Positions 53,576 to 62,227 of a DNA stretch of 64,000 bases are shown piece by piece. Within the stretch, counting starts at the first letter, position 1. Each line of letters starts with the position of its first letter. The notes beneath the pieces were generated by a model. It did no database searches. It was given only the letters and a program-made list of their open reading frames with translations, and was not told the origin of the DNA. A program made the translations under genes and the position numbers. The DNA is from Caldicellulosiruptor bescii DSM 6725 (GTDB taxonomy: Bacteria; Bacillota; Thermoanaerobacteria; Caldicellulosiruptorales; Caldicellulosiruptoraceae): assembly GCF_000022325.1 (NCBI RefSeq), contig NC_012034.1, forward strand, positions 824,501 to 888,500. The letters run 5' to 3'.

Positions 53576-54343
53576 TTGAACAAAGTAGAAATTTGTGGTG
53601 TGAATACATCAACACTCCCCGTTTTAAGCCATGAAGAAAAGCTTGAACTTTTGAAAAGAATGAAAGAAGGAGACAAAGAAGCACGAAGAATTTTTATTGA
53701 AGGAAATTTGAGGCTTGTTTTGAGCGTTGTACAAAAATTTGCAAACAGGGGCGAGAATTTAGACGATTTGTTCCAGGTAGGATGCATTGGTCTTATAAAG
53801 GCAATTGATAATTTTGACCTTTCTCAGAATGTAAAGTTTTCGACTTATGCGGTGCCGATGATAATCGGGGAGATAAGAAGATATCTGAGGGATAATAACT
53901 CTATGAGAATTTCGAGGTCTTTGAAAGATACAGCCTATAAAGCTTTAAAAATAAAGGAAAAGTATATAAATAATAACCAGAAAGAACCAACATTAGAAGA
54001 GATAGCAAAAGAGCTATCAATAACCAAAGAAGATCTTGTTTTTGCGCTTGATTCTATACAAGAACCAATCTCTCTTTATGAGCCAGTGTTTCAAGATAGT
54101 ACTGATACAATGTATGTTGTGGAAAGACTGTGCGACCACAAATCATGCGAAAGTGTTTGGCTTGAGGAGATTTCACTCAAAGATGCTCTCTCGAAACTTA
54201 CAAAGCGCGAAAAAGAAATTCTGTATTTGCGTTATTATAAAGGAAAAACCCAAATGGAGGTAGCAAAAATTGTAGGAATTTCTCAAGCACAGGTCTCAAG
54301 AATTGAAAAAAGTGCAATAGGACATATTAAAAAGTATATTTAA
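53576..54343 (+). CDS. sigG: Sporulation sigma factor SigG
   Basis: A 255-aa late forespore sigma factor. It starts NKVEICGVNTSTLPVLSHEE, has the almost invariant GNLRLVLSVVQKF, DDLFQVGCIGLIKAIDNFDL, VPMIIGEIRRYLRDNN, and region 4 QMEVAKIVGISQAQVSRIEK. The TTG start follows GGGGGAGGTAATTAAA. spoIIGA-sigE-sigG is the classic order. Confidence 0.96.
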   Translation: MNKVEICGVNTSTLPVLSHEEKLELLKRMKEGDKEARRIFIEGNLRLVLSVVQKFANRGENLDDLFQVGCIGLIKAIDNFDLSQNVKFSTYAVPMIIGEIRRYLRDNNSMRISRSLKDTAYKALKIKEKYINNNQKEPTLEEIAKELSITKEDLVFALDSIQEPISLYEPVFQDSTDTMYVVERLCDHKSCESVWLEEISLKDALSKLTKREKEILYLRYYKGKTQMEVAKIVGISQAQVSRIEKSAIGHIKKYI

Positions 54344-54353
54344 GATTTTGTTG

Positions 54354-54383
54354 TTGACAATTTATGCATTCAAAATTTATAAT
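54354..54383 (+). promoter_or_regulatory. Promoter of the acyl-CoA synthetase gene
   Basis: TTGACA (54354-54359), 18-bp spacer, TATAAT (54378-54383). Confidence 0.78.
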
Positions 54384-54400
54384 AATCTAAAACTGACAAA

Positions 54401-54434
54401 AAGCCTTTTACCTTAAAAGTAAGGTAAAAGGCTT
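54401..54434 (+). promoter_or_regulatory. Leader hairpin, possible attenuator (or sigG terminator)
   Basis: A perfect 14-bp stem (54401-54414 with 54421-54434, 6-nt loop), then GTAAATTTTTT. It lies about 10 bp after the predicted start of transcription from 54354-54383 and before the ribosome site at 54448. It could terminate sigG read-through or attenuate/stabilise the downstream mRNA. Confidence 0.65.
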
Positions 54435-54462
54435 GTAAATTTTTTAAGGGGGCAATGTTTCA

Positions 54463-56124
54463 ATGTCTCTTATAGAAATGACTATTCCAGACTATTTTGA
54501 TATTATAGCTACAAAGTTTGCTGACAATCCCGCTGTCATTTACCATCATGAAAAGATTTACCTTACATATTCCCAGTTCAAAAAAATGGTTGATGATACA
54601 GCAAAAGGGTTTATGGCAATTGGGATTCAAAAAGGAGAACATGTAGCTGTATGGGCAACGAACAGGCTTGAATATCTCATTTCTATCTTTGCTTTAGCCA
54701 AGATTGGAGCAGTGCTTGTTACTGTAAATACCAACTATAAGATATATGAGCTTGAGTATCTTCTCAGACAATCTGACAGTTCCACTTTAATATTCACAGA
54801 AGGATTTAAAGATTCAAATTATCTTGAGATTGTTAAAAAACTTAATCCTCAGCTTCAGGTGTGCAAAAAAGGAGAACTTGAAAATCCTAATCTGCCTTAT
54901 CTTAAAAGACTAATTTTTATCGGGCAAGACTCTCATGATGGAATATACAACTGGCACGAGGTAATTGAACTTGGAGAGAATATCCCTGATGAGGACCTCA
55001 TTCAAAGACAAAAAAGCCTTGAGCCAGATGAAGTAATAAATATGCAATACACTTCTGGTACCACTGGATTTCCAAAAGGTGTTATGCTTACACACAAAAA
55101 TATTCTCAACAATGCAAACACTATAGCAGATTGTATGAAACTTACACACAAGGACAAGCTGTGCATCCCCGTTCCATTTTTCCATTGTTTCGGACTTGTT
55201 TTGGGTATAGGTGCATGCGTGACAAAAGGTGCCACCATGGTACCGCTTGACCATTTCAATCCTCTTAAAGTTATGGAGACAGTCCACTTTGAAAGATGCA
55301 CTGGCTTACATGGTGTGCCAACAATGTTTATTGCAATATTGGAGCATCCTGAATTTAATAAGTTTGATTTTTCTTCTCTTCGTACTGGTATAATGGCAGG
55401 AGCACCTTGCCCTATCAAGGTTATGAGAGAAGTTGTCGAAAAAATGCACATGAAAGAGATTACAATAGCATATGGTCAAACTGAGGCATCACCTGTAATA
55501 ACTCAGACAAGGGTTGACGACCCTCTTGAGTTTAGGGTGTCTACAGTTGGAAAACCACTTGAAGGTGTGGAGGTAAAAATTGTGGATATCCACACTAAAA
55601 AAGAGGTTCCAAACGGTGTTATTGGCGAGATATGTGCAAGGGGATACAACGTTATGAAAGGGTATTACAAGATGCCAGAGGCAACAAAACAAGCCATCGA
55701 CGAGGATGGTTGGCTTCACACAGGTGATTTAGGATACATTGACCAAAATGGATATTTAAGAATTACTGGTAGGCTCAAAGATATGATAATAAGAGGTGGA
55801 GAAAACATATATCCACGTGAAATAGAGGAGTTTTTATATACACATCCGGCAGTGAAAGATGTGCAAGTTGTAGGTGTACCAGATAAAGTCTATGGTGAGG
55901 AGATAGCTGCATTTATAATCCTCAAAGATGGGTGTTATGCAAGCGAGGAAGAGATAAAAGAGTTTGTAAAAGCAAATCTTTCACGGCACAAAACGCCACG
56001 ATACGTTGTGTTTGTTAGCGAGTTTCCCACAACTGCAAACGGAAAAGTACAAAAATATAAACTAAGAGAGATGGCTATAGAGATGTTTGGTCTTCACGAT
56101 GCGGCAAATATCGAAACAGCTTAA
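54463..56124 (+). CDS. AMP-forming fatty-acyl-CoA synthetase family protein
   Basis: A 553-aa adenylate-forming ligase. AMP/ATP-binding YTSGTTGFPKGVMLTHKN (~residue 193), AYGQTEASP, the GWLHTGDLGYID segment, and the A8/A10 motifs (GRLKDMIIRGGENIYPREIE, NGKVQKYKLRE). Likely a medium- or long-chain acyl-CoA ligase; substrate length cannot be read from sequence. Stands alone behind its own promoter and leader hairpin. Confidence 0.9.
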   Translation: MSLIEMTIPDYFDIIATKFADNPAVIYHHEKIYLTYSQFKKMVDDTAKGFMAIGIQKGEHVAVWATNRLEYLISIFALAKIGAVLVTVNTNYKIYELEYLLRQSDSSTLIFTEGFKDSNYLEIVKKLNPQLQVCKKGELENPNLPYLKRLIFIGQDSHDGIYNWHEVIELGENIPDEDLIQRQKSLEPDEVINMQYTSGTTGFPKGVMLTHKNILNNANTIADCMKLTHKDKLCIPVPFFHCFGLVLGIGACVTKGATMVPLDHFNPLKVMETVHFERCTGLHGVPTMFIAILEHPEFNKFDFSSLRTGIMAGAPCPIKVMREVVEKMHMKEITIAYGQTEASPVITQTRVDDPLEFRVSTVGKPLEGVEVKIVDIHTKKEVPNGVIGEICARGYNVMKGYYKMPEATKQAIDEDGWLHTGDLGYIDQNGYLRITGRLKDMIIRGGENIYPREIEEFLYTHPAVKDVQVVGVPDKVYGEEIAAFIILKDGCYASEEEIKEFVKANLSRHKTPRYVVFVSEFPTTANGKVQKYKLREMAIEMFGLHDAANIETA

Positions 56125-56143
56125 GTTTTTGCCCCCGGTAATA

Positions 56144-56173
56144 TTGAATTTTTCTTTGATTGTATGATAGAAT
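56144..56173 (+). promoter_or_regulatory. Possible lysA promoter
   Basis: TTGAAT (56144-56149), 18-bp spacer, TAGAAT (56168-56173). Confidence 0.5.
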
Positions 56174-56209
56174 TATTTTCAACATTAAAATTGCGAGGGG
56201 AGAAAATAC

Positions 56210-57511
56210 ATGCAACTAAGATATAATCTTGAAGTTTCACCAAAAGGTAATCTTTCATGGGAAGGAATTGACCTTCTTGACTTGATAGAGATGTATGGAA
56301 CTCCTCTTTATGTTATGAATGAGACAATGATAAGAGAAAATATCAATATATTTAAGACTTCCCTGAATAAATATTTTGGAGAAAATGGTCTTATAATTTA
56401 TGCATCAAAAGCTTTTTGCACAAAGGCTATGTGCCAAATAGCAAAAGAGGAAGGAATTGGCCTTGATGTTGTATCAGGGGGGGAACTTTACACAGCACTT
56501 TCTGTAAATTTTGACCCAGATAAGATATTCTTCCATGGAAATAATAAAACATATGATGAGCTTGAGATGGCAGTTGAAAAGGGTGTAAAGATTGTACTTG
56601 ATAATTTTGATGAGCTCGAGATGCTAAGTCTGATATGTAGAACAAAAAACAAAAAAGCAGATGTTTTGATTCGAATAAAACCAGGAATAGAAGCTCATAC
56701 ACATGAGTTTATTAGGACAGGGCAGATAGACTCAAAGTTTGGGGTTGCGCTTGAAAATGGCGAAGCATTCTCTATTGTTCAAAAAGTTTTGCAAAAAGAG
56801 GAGCTAAACTTGGTAGGTCTTCATTGCCATATTGGCTCACAGATTTTCGAAACAGCTCCGTTTAAGCTTGCTGCAAGGGTCATGCTTGAGTTTATGCTCA
56901 AGATTAAAAATGAACTTGGCTATGAGATAAAAATATTAGATTTAGGGGGCGGATTTGGAATAAAATACACCGCTCATGATGAACCACCAAGAGTTGAAAA
57001 GTTTATAGAAGTAATTACTGAAGAGGTAGAAGAATTTTGTAGCTTAAAGGGGCTAAAAAAACCGTTTATTGTTTTAGAACCTGGAAGGTCAATTGTGGGT
57101 GAAGCTGGAATTACGCTTTATACAATTGGAAATGTCAAAGAAATACCAAATGTTAGAAACTATGTATCTGTTGATGGTGGAATGACAGACAATCCACGAT
57201 ATGCGCTGTATCAGGCAAGATATGATGCATATGTTGTTGAAAATCCTTTGGGGCAGCGGACAAAAGTTTATACAATAGCGGGAAGATGCTGTGAGTCTGG
57301 TGATATACTCATCAAAGACATAAAGCTTCCAGAGCTTAAGACTGGTCAACATCTTGCCATTTTGGCAACAGGAGCATATAATTATTCTATGTCAAGCAAC
57401 TACAATAGGTTCCCAAGACCTGCAGTTGTACTTTTGAAAAATGGTCAAGCAAGGGTTATTGTAAAACGTGAAACATATGAAGACCTTGTGAAAAATGATA
57501 TGGAGATTTAA
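56210..57511 (+). CDS. lysA: Diaminopimelate decarboxylase
   Basis: A 433-aa PLP enzyme of the fold-III alanine-racemase-like type; converts meso-DAP to lysine. PLP-Lys in IIYASKAFCTKAM (~residue 65), GLHCHIGSQI, glycine loop DLGGGFGIKY, EPGRSIVGEAG and catalytic Cys in CCESGDILI. Start follows GGGGAGAAAATAC. Confidence 0.95.
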   Translation: MQLRYNLEVSPKGNLSWEGIDLLDLIEMYGTPLYVMNETMIRENINIFKTSLNKYFGENGLIIYASKAFCTKAMCQIAKEEGIGLDVVSGGELYTALSVNFDPDKIFFHGNNKTYDELEMAVEKGVKIVLDNFDELEMLSLICRTKNKKADVLIRIKPGIEAHTHEFIRTGQIDSKFGVALENGEAFSIVQKVLQKEELNLVGLHCHIGSQIFETAPFKLAARVMLEFMLKIKNELGYEIKILDLGGGFGIKYTAHDEPPRVEKFIEVITEEVEEFCSLKGLKKPFIVLEPGRSIVGEAGITLYTIGNVKEIPNVRNYVSVDGGMTDNPRYALYQARYDAYVVENPLGQRTKVYTIAGRCCESGDILIKDIKLPELKTGQHLAILATGAYNYSMSSNYNRFPRPAVVLLKNGQARVIVKRETYEDLVKNDMEI

Positions 57512-57535
57512 TAAAATTATGTTTGGAGAGAATTT

Positions 57536-58171
57536 ATGATGGCTGTGCCAAGTATTATTACAATGCTTTTGAGAATTCCAGGGCTGCTTTTTGCAATATC
57601 TGTGCATGAGTCAGCCCATGGCCTTGTTGCATATTTGCAGGGAGATGACCTGCCAAAAAGACAAGGAAGAATAACCTTAAACCCTCTTCCGCACATAGAT
57701 TTGTTTGGTGCGATAGCGCTGATTCTTTTTGGATTTGGATGGGCAAAACCTGTTGTGACTGATCCAACAAGATACAAAAATCCAAAAGTAGGTATGGGGC
57801 TGACAGCCTTAGCAGGACCTGTTGCAAATATTCTTTCTGCAATTGTCTTTGCTATTGTGCTTAAATATATTGACAAGTACAATTTAATAACAAATAGATA
57901 TCTTCAAATTATGATTCAAGAAGCATATTTGATTAATGTGTATCTTGCAATATTCAATTTATTACCAATACCACCCTTAGATGGTTCAAAGATTCTGTTT
58001 ATCTTTGCACCAAACAGATATGTTGAGTTTTATTATAGATATGAAGTGGTAGGGCAAATAATATTGATTACTTGCATATTTTTTGCACCTTTTTTGCTTT
58101 CATACGTTTTGCAGCCAATAGCATATTTTATTTTCAATTTCATTGATTTTATTGTCATGTTATTTCCTTAA
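57536..58171 (+). CDS. Site-2 (M50) membrane protease
   Basis: A 211-aa intramembrane zinc metalloprotease: HExxH in SVHESAHGLVAY (~residue 24) and the second zinc ligand region NLLPIPPLDGSK (~residue 147) in the last helices. It lacks PDZ or CBS domains, like the clostridial YwhC-type proteases. SpoIVFB, which processes pro-SigK in Bacillus, is another M50 member, but SigK here has no pro-sequence. Confidence 0.88.
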   Translation: MMAVPSIITMLLRIPGLLFAISVHESAHGLVAYLQGDDLPKRQGRITLNPLPHIDLFGAIALILFGFGWAKPVVTDPTRYKNPKVGMGLTALAGPVANILSAIVFAIVLKYIDKYNLITNRYLQIMIQEAYLINVYLAIFNLLPIPPLDGSKILFIFAPNRYVEFYYRYEVVGQIILITCIFFAPFLLSYVLQPIAYFIFNFIDFIVMLFP

Positions 58172-58220
58172 ATGTTTATAAAAATCAAAAAATCTTGTAG
58201 GAGAATAGGAGAATGAAAAG

Positions 58221-59198
58221 ATGAGACGAGTTTTGTCTGGTACACGACCAACGGGTATTTTGCACCTTGGAAACTATTTTGGAGCTATAGAGAGCTGGGT
58301 AAAACTTCAGGATGAATATGAATGTTTCTTTTTTGTTGCAGATTGGCATGCGCTGACAACCGGATATGAGGACACTTCGAATTTAAGAGAATATACAAAG
58401 CAGGTTGTGATAGACCTTTTGGCATGCGGTCTTGACCCGAAAAAGTGTACAATATTTGTGCAGTCGCATGTTCCACAGCATGCTGAGCTTCATCTTTTGT
58501 TTTCAATGATAATGCCTCTTTCTTGGCTCTACAGGTGTCCAACTTACAAAGACCAGATGAGAGAGTTAAAAGAGAGGAACATTGCAACATATGGTTTTTT
58601 GGGATATCCATGTCTTCAGGCAGCGGATATATTGATATACAAAGCAGAGCTTGTGCCAGTTGGTGAAGACCAGCTCCCGCATTTGGAGCTGACACGAGAG
58701 ATTGCAAGAAGGTTTAACTTCTTATATGGTCAGACTTTTCCAGAACCACAAGCAATCCTTAACACTGTAAAGGTGCTTGTTGGGACAGACGGACGCAAGA
58801 TGAGCAAGAGCTACGGAAATACAATTGCACTTTCTGAAGACTTGGAAAGTGTAAGGAAAAAGGTAATGAACATGGTAACAGACCCTGCAAGGATTCGCAA
58901 AAACGACCCTGGACATCCTGAAGTGTGCACAGTCTTTGCATACCATCAGATATTCAGCCCAGAGACTGTATCAGAGACAGAAGAGGACTGCAGACAGGGT
59001 AAAATAGGTTGTGTTGAGTGCAAAAAGAGGTTATTTGAAAATATTTCAAGGTTTTTAGAGCCAATTCAGTCAAAAAGAAGAGAGCTTGAAAATGACCTTG
59101 ACTATGTTTTGGGAGTTATAAATGAAGGTGCAAGAAAGGCAAGAGAAATAGCATCAAGAACATTACAAGAAGCAAAGGACAGGGCAGGTTTGTTATGA
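58221..59198 (+). CDS. trpS: Tryptophanyl-tRNA synthetase
   Basis: A 325-aa class I synthetase. HIGH-type motif TRPTGILHLGNYFGAI near the start and KMSKS in GRKMSKSYGN (~residue 195). Length and layout match bacterial TrpRS. No T-box was seen upstream. Overlaps scpA by four bases. Confidence 0.96.
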   Translation: MRRVLSGTRPTGILHLGNYFGAIESWVKLQDEYECFFFVADWHALTTGYEDTSNLREYTKQVVIDLLACGLDPKKCTIFVQSHVPQHAELHLLFSMIMPLSWLYRCPTYKDQMRELKERNIATYGFLGYPCLQAADILIYKAELVPVGEDQLPHLELTREIARRFNFLYGQTFPEPQAILNTVKVLVGTDGRKMSKSYGNTIALSEDLESVRKKVMNMVTDPARIRKNDPGHPEVCTVFAYHQIFSPETVSETEEDCRQGKIGCVECKKRLFENISRFLEPIQSKRRELENDLDYVLGVINEGARKAREIASRTLQEAKDRAGLL

Positions 59199-59905
59199 AC
59201 TTTGAGGTTAAACTTCCTAACTTTGAAGGACCTCTTGACCTGTTGCTTTACCTTATAAAAAAAGAAAAGATAAACATTTATGATATTCCTATATCCGAGA
59301 TTACAAACCAATATTTGGTATATTTGAACCATTTAGATACAATCAATGTAGATTCTGTTTCTGAGTTCATGGTAATGGCTGCAACACTTTTAGAGATAAA
59401 ATCAAGAATGCTTTTGCCAAAAGCTCAACAAGAGCAAGACCCGCGCCAAGAACTTGTGGAAAGGCTGAGAGAATATCAGAGATACAAACAGATCGCCGTC
59501 TACTTAAAAGAAAATTATCCTTACAGGGAATGTTATAGAAAAACAAATCAAGATTATTTGCTTTTAAAGGAAAATAAAAAAGAGCTTGTAGCTCAGCTTG
59601 ATATTAAAAAACTTTGCAGAGCATATTTAGCCATTAGCCAAAAAAATCAGGATTTGCCAAAAGAGAGCATTCAAAAGCTTCAGGAGATTACCAAAAAACA
59701 GCCAATATCTATTTTGAAAGTTGTGAAACAGGTTTTTGAATATATCAAACAAAAAGGGGTTTTATATTTTAGCAGCCTCATTAAAGGGATTTCAAAAGAA
59801 GAGATAATCTACAGATTCTTGGCAATTTTAGAACTGTGCAAGCTTGGTCATATTTTTGCTCATCAGCAAGAGGTGTTTGACGACATAAAGATTTTGAAGA
59901 GGTAG
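59195..59905 (+). CDS. scpA: Segregation and condensation protein A
   Basis: A 236-aa kleisin subunit of the Smc-ScpA-ScpB complex. N-terminal FEGPLDLLLYLIKKEKINIYDIPI and C-terminal winged-helix ELCKLGHIFAHQQEVFDDI. Overlaps trpS; scpB follows 10 bp later. Confidence 0.95.
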   Translation: MNFEVKLPNFEGPLDLLLYLIKKEKINIYDIPISEITNQYLVYLNHLDTINVDSVSEFMVMAATLLEIKSRMLLPKAQQEQDPRQELVERLREYQRYKQIAVYLKENYPYRECYRKTNQDYLLLKENKKELVAQLDIKKLCRAYLAISQKNQDLPKESIQKLQEITKKQPISILKVVKQVFEYIKQKGVLYFSSLIKGISKEEIIYRFLAILELCKLGHIFAHQQEVFDDIKILKR

Positions 59906-59915
59906 CAAGACAGAG

Positions 59916-60455
59916 ATGGAAAGAATAAGAATAAAATCAATCGTGGAAAGTATACTATTTTTGGCTACTGAACCTTTGGATGTACAAAAGGTTGCAAAGA
60001 TTTTAGAAGTAGATAGTCAAGAGGTCAAAAGCTGTATTGAGGAACTAAAACAGGAATATTTACAACAGAACAGAGGGTTTCTGATAACCGAACAGGAAAA
60101 TGGATATGTTTTGGTCACCAATCCAGAAAATTCAGGATATATAAGGGAGTACTTTGACTTGGAGCAAAAGTATATATCTCTTTCTCAGGCGGCGTATGAA
60201 GTGCTATCAATTGTGGCGTTGAAAGGTCCCATTACAAGGCAGGAGATAGAAAAAATAAGAGGGGTCAGCAGCGAGAATGTCATAAAAAGCCTTATAGAAA
60301 AAGGGCTCATCAGAGAAGCTGGAAGACTGGATACAATTGGCAAGCCTGCTGTTTATGAGGTAACCTCACTTTTTTATACTTCTCTTGGCATTAAAGATAT
60401 AGACGAACTCAAAGAAAAAATTTTAAAAATCCAGAAAGAGGATACATCAAATTGA
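59916..60455 (+). CDS. scpB: Segregation and condensation protein B
   Basis: A 179-aa double winged-helix partner of ScpA. SIVESILFLATEPLDVQKVAKIL, LSQAAYEVLSIVALKGPITRQEIEKIRG and the RLDTIGKPAVYEVT segment are typical. Its stop codon lies inside the terminator stem. Confidence 0.95.
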   Translation: MERIRIKSIVESILFLATEPLDVQKVAKILEVDSQEVKSCIEELKQEYLQQNRGFLITEQENGYVLVTNPENSGYIREYFDLEQKYISLSQAAYEVLSIVALKGPITRQEIEKIRGVSSENVIKSLIEKGLIREAGRLDTIGKPAVYEVTSLFYTSLGIKDIDELKEKILKIQKEDTSN

Positions 60456-60466
60456 TGTATCCTCTT
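60436..60466 (+). terminator. Terminator overlapping the end of scpB
   Basis: Near-perfect dyad, 60436-60450 with 60452-60466, followed by TTATTTTTG. The stem covers the scpB stop (60453-60455). Confidence 0.85.
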
Positions 60467-60530
60467 TTATTTTTGTGGCAATAATTTTAATAAAACCACA
60501 GCACTTTGTGAGGGTCATTGATAAAAAAAA

Positions 60531-61088
60531 TTGATAGTTCTTTTAAATTTCTTGCTTTTTACAATATTAGTTATTTATCTTTGCTTACCAAAAATATTTT
60601 TGATTGAGATAAAAGTTGAAAAAGCAATTTTTGTTGGAGTAAAGTTTAACTTTTTAGGAATTTATGTGTGTATATTTTATAAAAAAATTCCTGTTTCTGG
60701 GTGTAAAAAAGTTAAACATTTTTCTATTGGAAAAGGAGCGAAAAAGAAAAAATCAAAACTTTTTTCTACCAAGACTGTATTTAGACTTATAAGAATCTTC
60801 CTTTTGTCTACTGTAGTGAAAGTAGTGAAGATTTGTGCGCGTATTTACTGTGCAGATGCTTTTATTTTGAGTATTTTAAGTGCAAGTATATATTCAATTT
60901 GGGGAATATTAATGTCATGTGGACAGAATACAAAACTTGATTATCAAGCATTCTGTCAAGAGAATTTTTTGTCAAGTACTTTGCAACTAAATATTAGCAT
61001 CAAGATATTTCCTATAAAGCTTCTAACTAATACAATAAAAGCAATAAATAAACAAAAAGGTGGTGTTAAACTTGGCACATCCAATTGA
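60531..61088 (+). CDS. DUF2953 family membrane protein
   Basis: A 185-aa protein with an N-terminal membrane helix (LLNFLLFTILVIYLCLPKIF) and the DUF2953 domain (cysteine-containing central region, then FLSSTLQLNISIKIFPIKL). Bacillus has the DUF2953 gene ytfI directly before ytfJ, the same order as here. The TTG start is the only one fitting; GAGGG is 14-18 bp upstream, weaker than usual. Confidence 0.8.
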   Translation: MIVLLNFLLFTILVIYLCLPKIFLIEIKVEKAIFVGVKFNFLGIYVCIFYKKIPVSGCKKVKHFSIGKGAKKKKSKLFSTKTVFRLIRIFLLSTVVKVVKICARIYCADAFILSILSASIYSIWGILMSCGQNTKLDYQAFCQENFLSSTLQLNISIKIFPIKLLTNTIKAINKQKGGVKLGTSN

Positions 61089-61455
61089 AATGCTTATGCA
61101 GACAACAATGGAAAACCTAAAACAGATGATTGACGTTAACACAATTGTGGGTGATGCTGTTCAAAGTTCGGCTGGAGCTGTTATAATTCCGGTCTCAAGA
61201 GTTTCGTTTGGATTTGTGGCAGGTGGGGGTGACATAAAACAGGACAGTAATAAGATGAATAAAAACGACGAAAATATTCCGCTTTTTGCAGGCGGCACTG
61301 GTGCTGGAATCTCTGTTATGCCAATTGCGTTTTTAGTTGTAACACAGGACCAGATAAGGCTTTTAAATGTTTCAGCAAACAGCAGCATCGAGAGAATAAT
61401 TGATATCATTCCAAACATAATTGAAGATATCAAGGAAATTATTCAGAGAAGATGA
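61072..61455 (+). CDS. ytfJ: Spore protein YtfJ/GerW
   Basis: A 127-aa protein: HPIEMLMQTTMENLKQMI, then VNTIVGDAVQSSAGAVIIPV and SFGFVAGGGD, matching the GerW family of forespore proteins needed for germination in Bacillus. TTG 61072 follows AAAGGTGGTG and gives the family-standard start. It overlaps the DUF2953 gene by 17 bp. Confidence 0.92.
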   Translation: MAHPIEMLMQTTMENLKQMIDVNTIVGDAVQSSAGAVIIPVSRVSFGFVAGGGDIKQDSNKMNKNDENIPLFAGGTGAGISVMPIAFLVVTQDQIRLLNVSANSSIERIIDIIPNIIEDIKEIIQRR

Positions 61456-61487
61456 TAGCAAGATAGCTTTGCTATCATCTTTTTTTA
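61451..61487 (+). terminator. Terminator after ytfJ
   Basis: GATGATAGCAA (61451-61461) pairs with TTGCTATCATC (61469-61479), followed by TTTTTTT. Confidence 0.93.
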
Positions 61488-61538
61488 TGTGAAAGAATAG
61501 AAATTAAATTGAAAATAATTGAGAAGGGAGCAATGAAA

Positions 61539-62114
61539 ATGAGAAAAAAGAAAATAGCAGAGAAAAGTTCAAAAGTACCAATAATAAAAGCGATACTGGT
61601 GTTTCTTATTTTACTTTTTGTCCTGACACTAAAGTTCAAATATATTCATATTAAAAATTTTCCATTTGAAAAAGCCAAAGTTTTTTTTCAGCGTGATGAA
61701 AATATTTATTCAGAGCTGGTCAAATGGGTAGAAGATTTTTTGCAGCCTTTATCTTTCTCAGATCCGACAAGCAAGGACAGCTTGCTCAAAAAACAATCTT
61801 CTACATCCTACATATATCCTGCAGATGGGCAAATTCAAACCTCTGACGATGGAGGAACTTTTATTATAGTTAAAAAGAAAACTAATATTCTCAGTCCCTG
61901 TGATGGAAAGGTAGCAGAAATTATTAAAAAAGGTGAAACTTTTGATGTTGTCATACAGCAAGGTAGCAGGATACTTTATAGGATTGAAAACATTAATGTT
62001 TTAAACATTCAAAAAGGGGAAGTTTTAAAAAAAGGTGAGATAATAGGATATAAGCTGCCATTTGACCTTGTGGGAAAAGATTTTATATATTTTAAGAGAG
62101 AAGAAATAATGTAG
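61539..62114 (+). CDS. Membrane protein with degenerate M23 (LytM-like) domain
   Basis: A ~191-aa protein: basic N-terminus, one membrane helix (AILVFLILLFVLTLKF), a linker, and a C-terminal M23-like fold (YIYPADGQIQTSDDGGTFIIV, ILSPCDGKVAEIIKKG, VLKKGEIIGYKL). The zinc-binding His/Asp pairs of M23 peptidases are missing, so it should be non-catalytic. This resembles SpoIVFA or other scaffold-type LytM proteins of spore formers. ATG 61539 is spaced best from AGAAGGGAG; 61533 is possible. Confidence 0.7.
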   Translation: MRKKKIAEKSSKVPIIKAILVFLILLFVLTLKFKYIHIKNFPFEKAKVFFQRDENIYSELVKWVEDFLQPLSFSDPTSKDSLLKKQSSTSYIYPADGQIQTSDDGGTFIIVKKKTNILSPCDGKVAEIIKKGETFDVVIQQGSRILYRIENINVLNIQKGEVLKKGEIIGYKLPFDLVGKDFIYFKREEIM

Positions 62115-62227
62115 TTTAGAAATATTTCACAAATGACATTTCAAGCTAATTTATGCTATACTAAATTTAGACAAAAATCGACAGATTAAAGTGAATAAAA
62201 TAAAGTAGAATACAAGGATGGGGCAAG

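Noticed and set aside
58172-58220. T-box leader before trpS
   Set aside because: Only 49 bp lie between the genes, with no specifier stem or T-box sequence.
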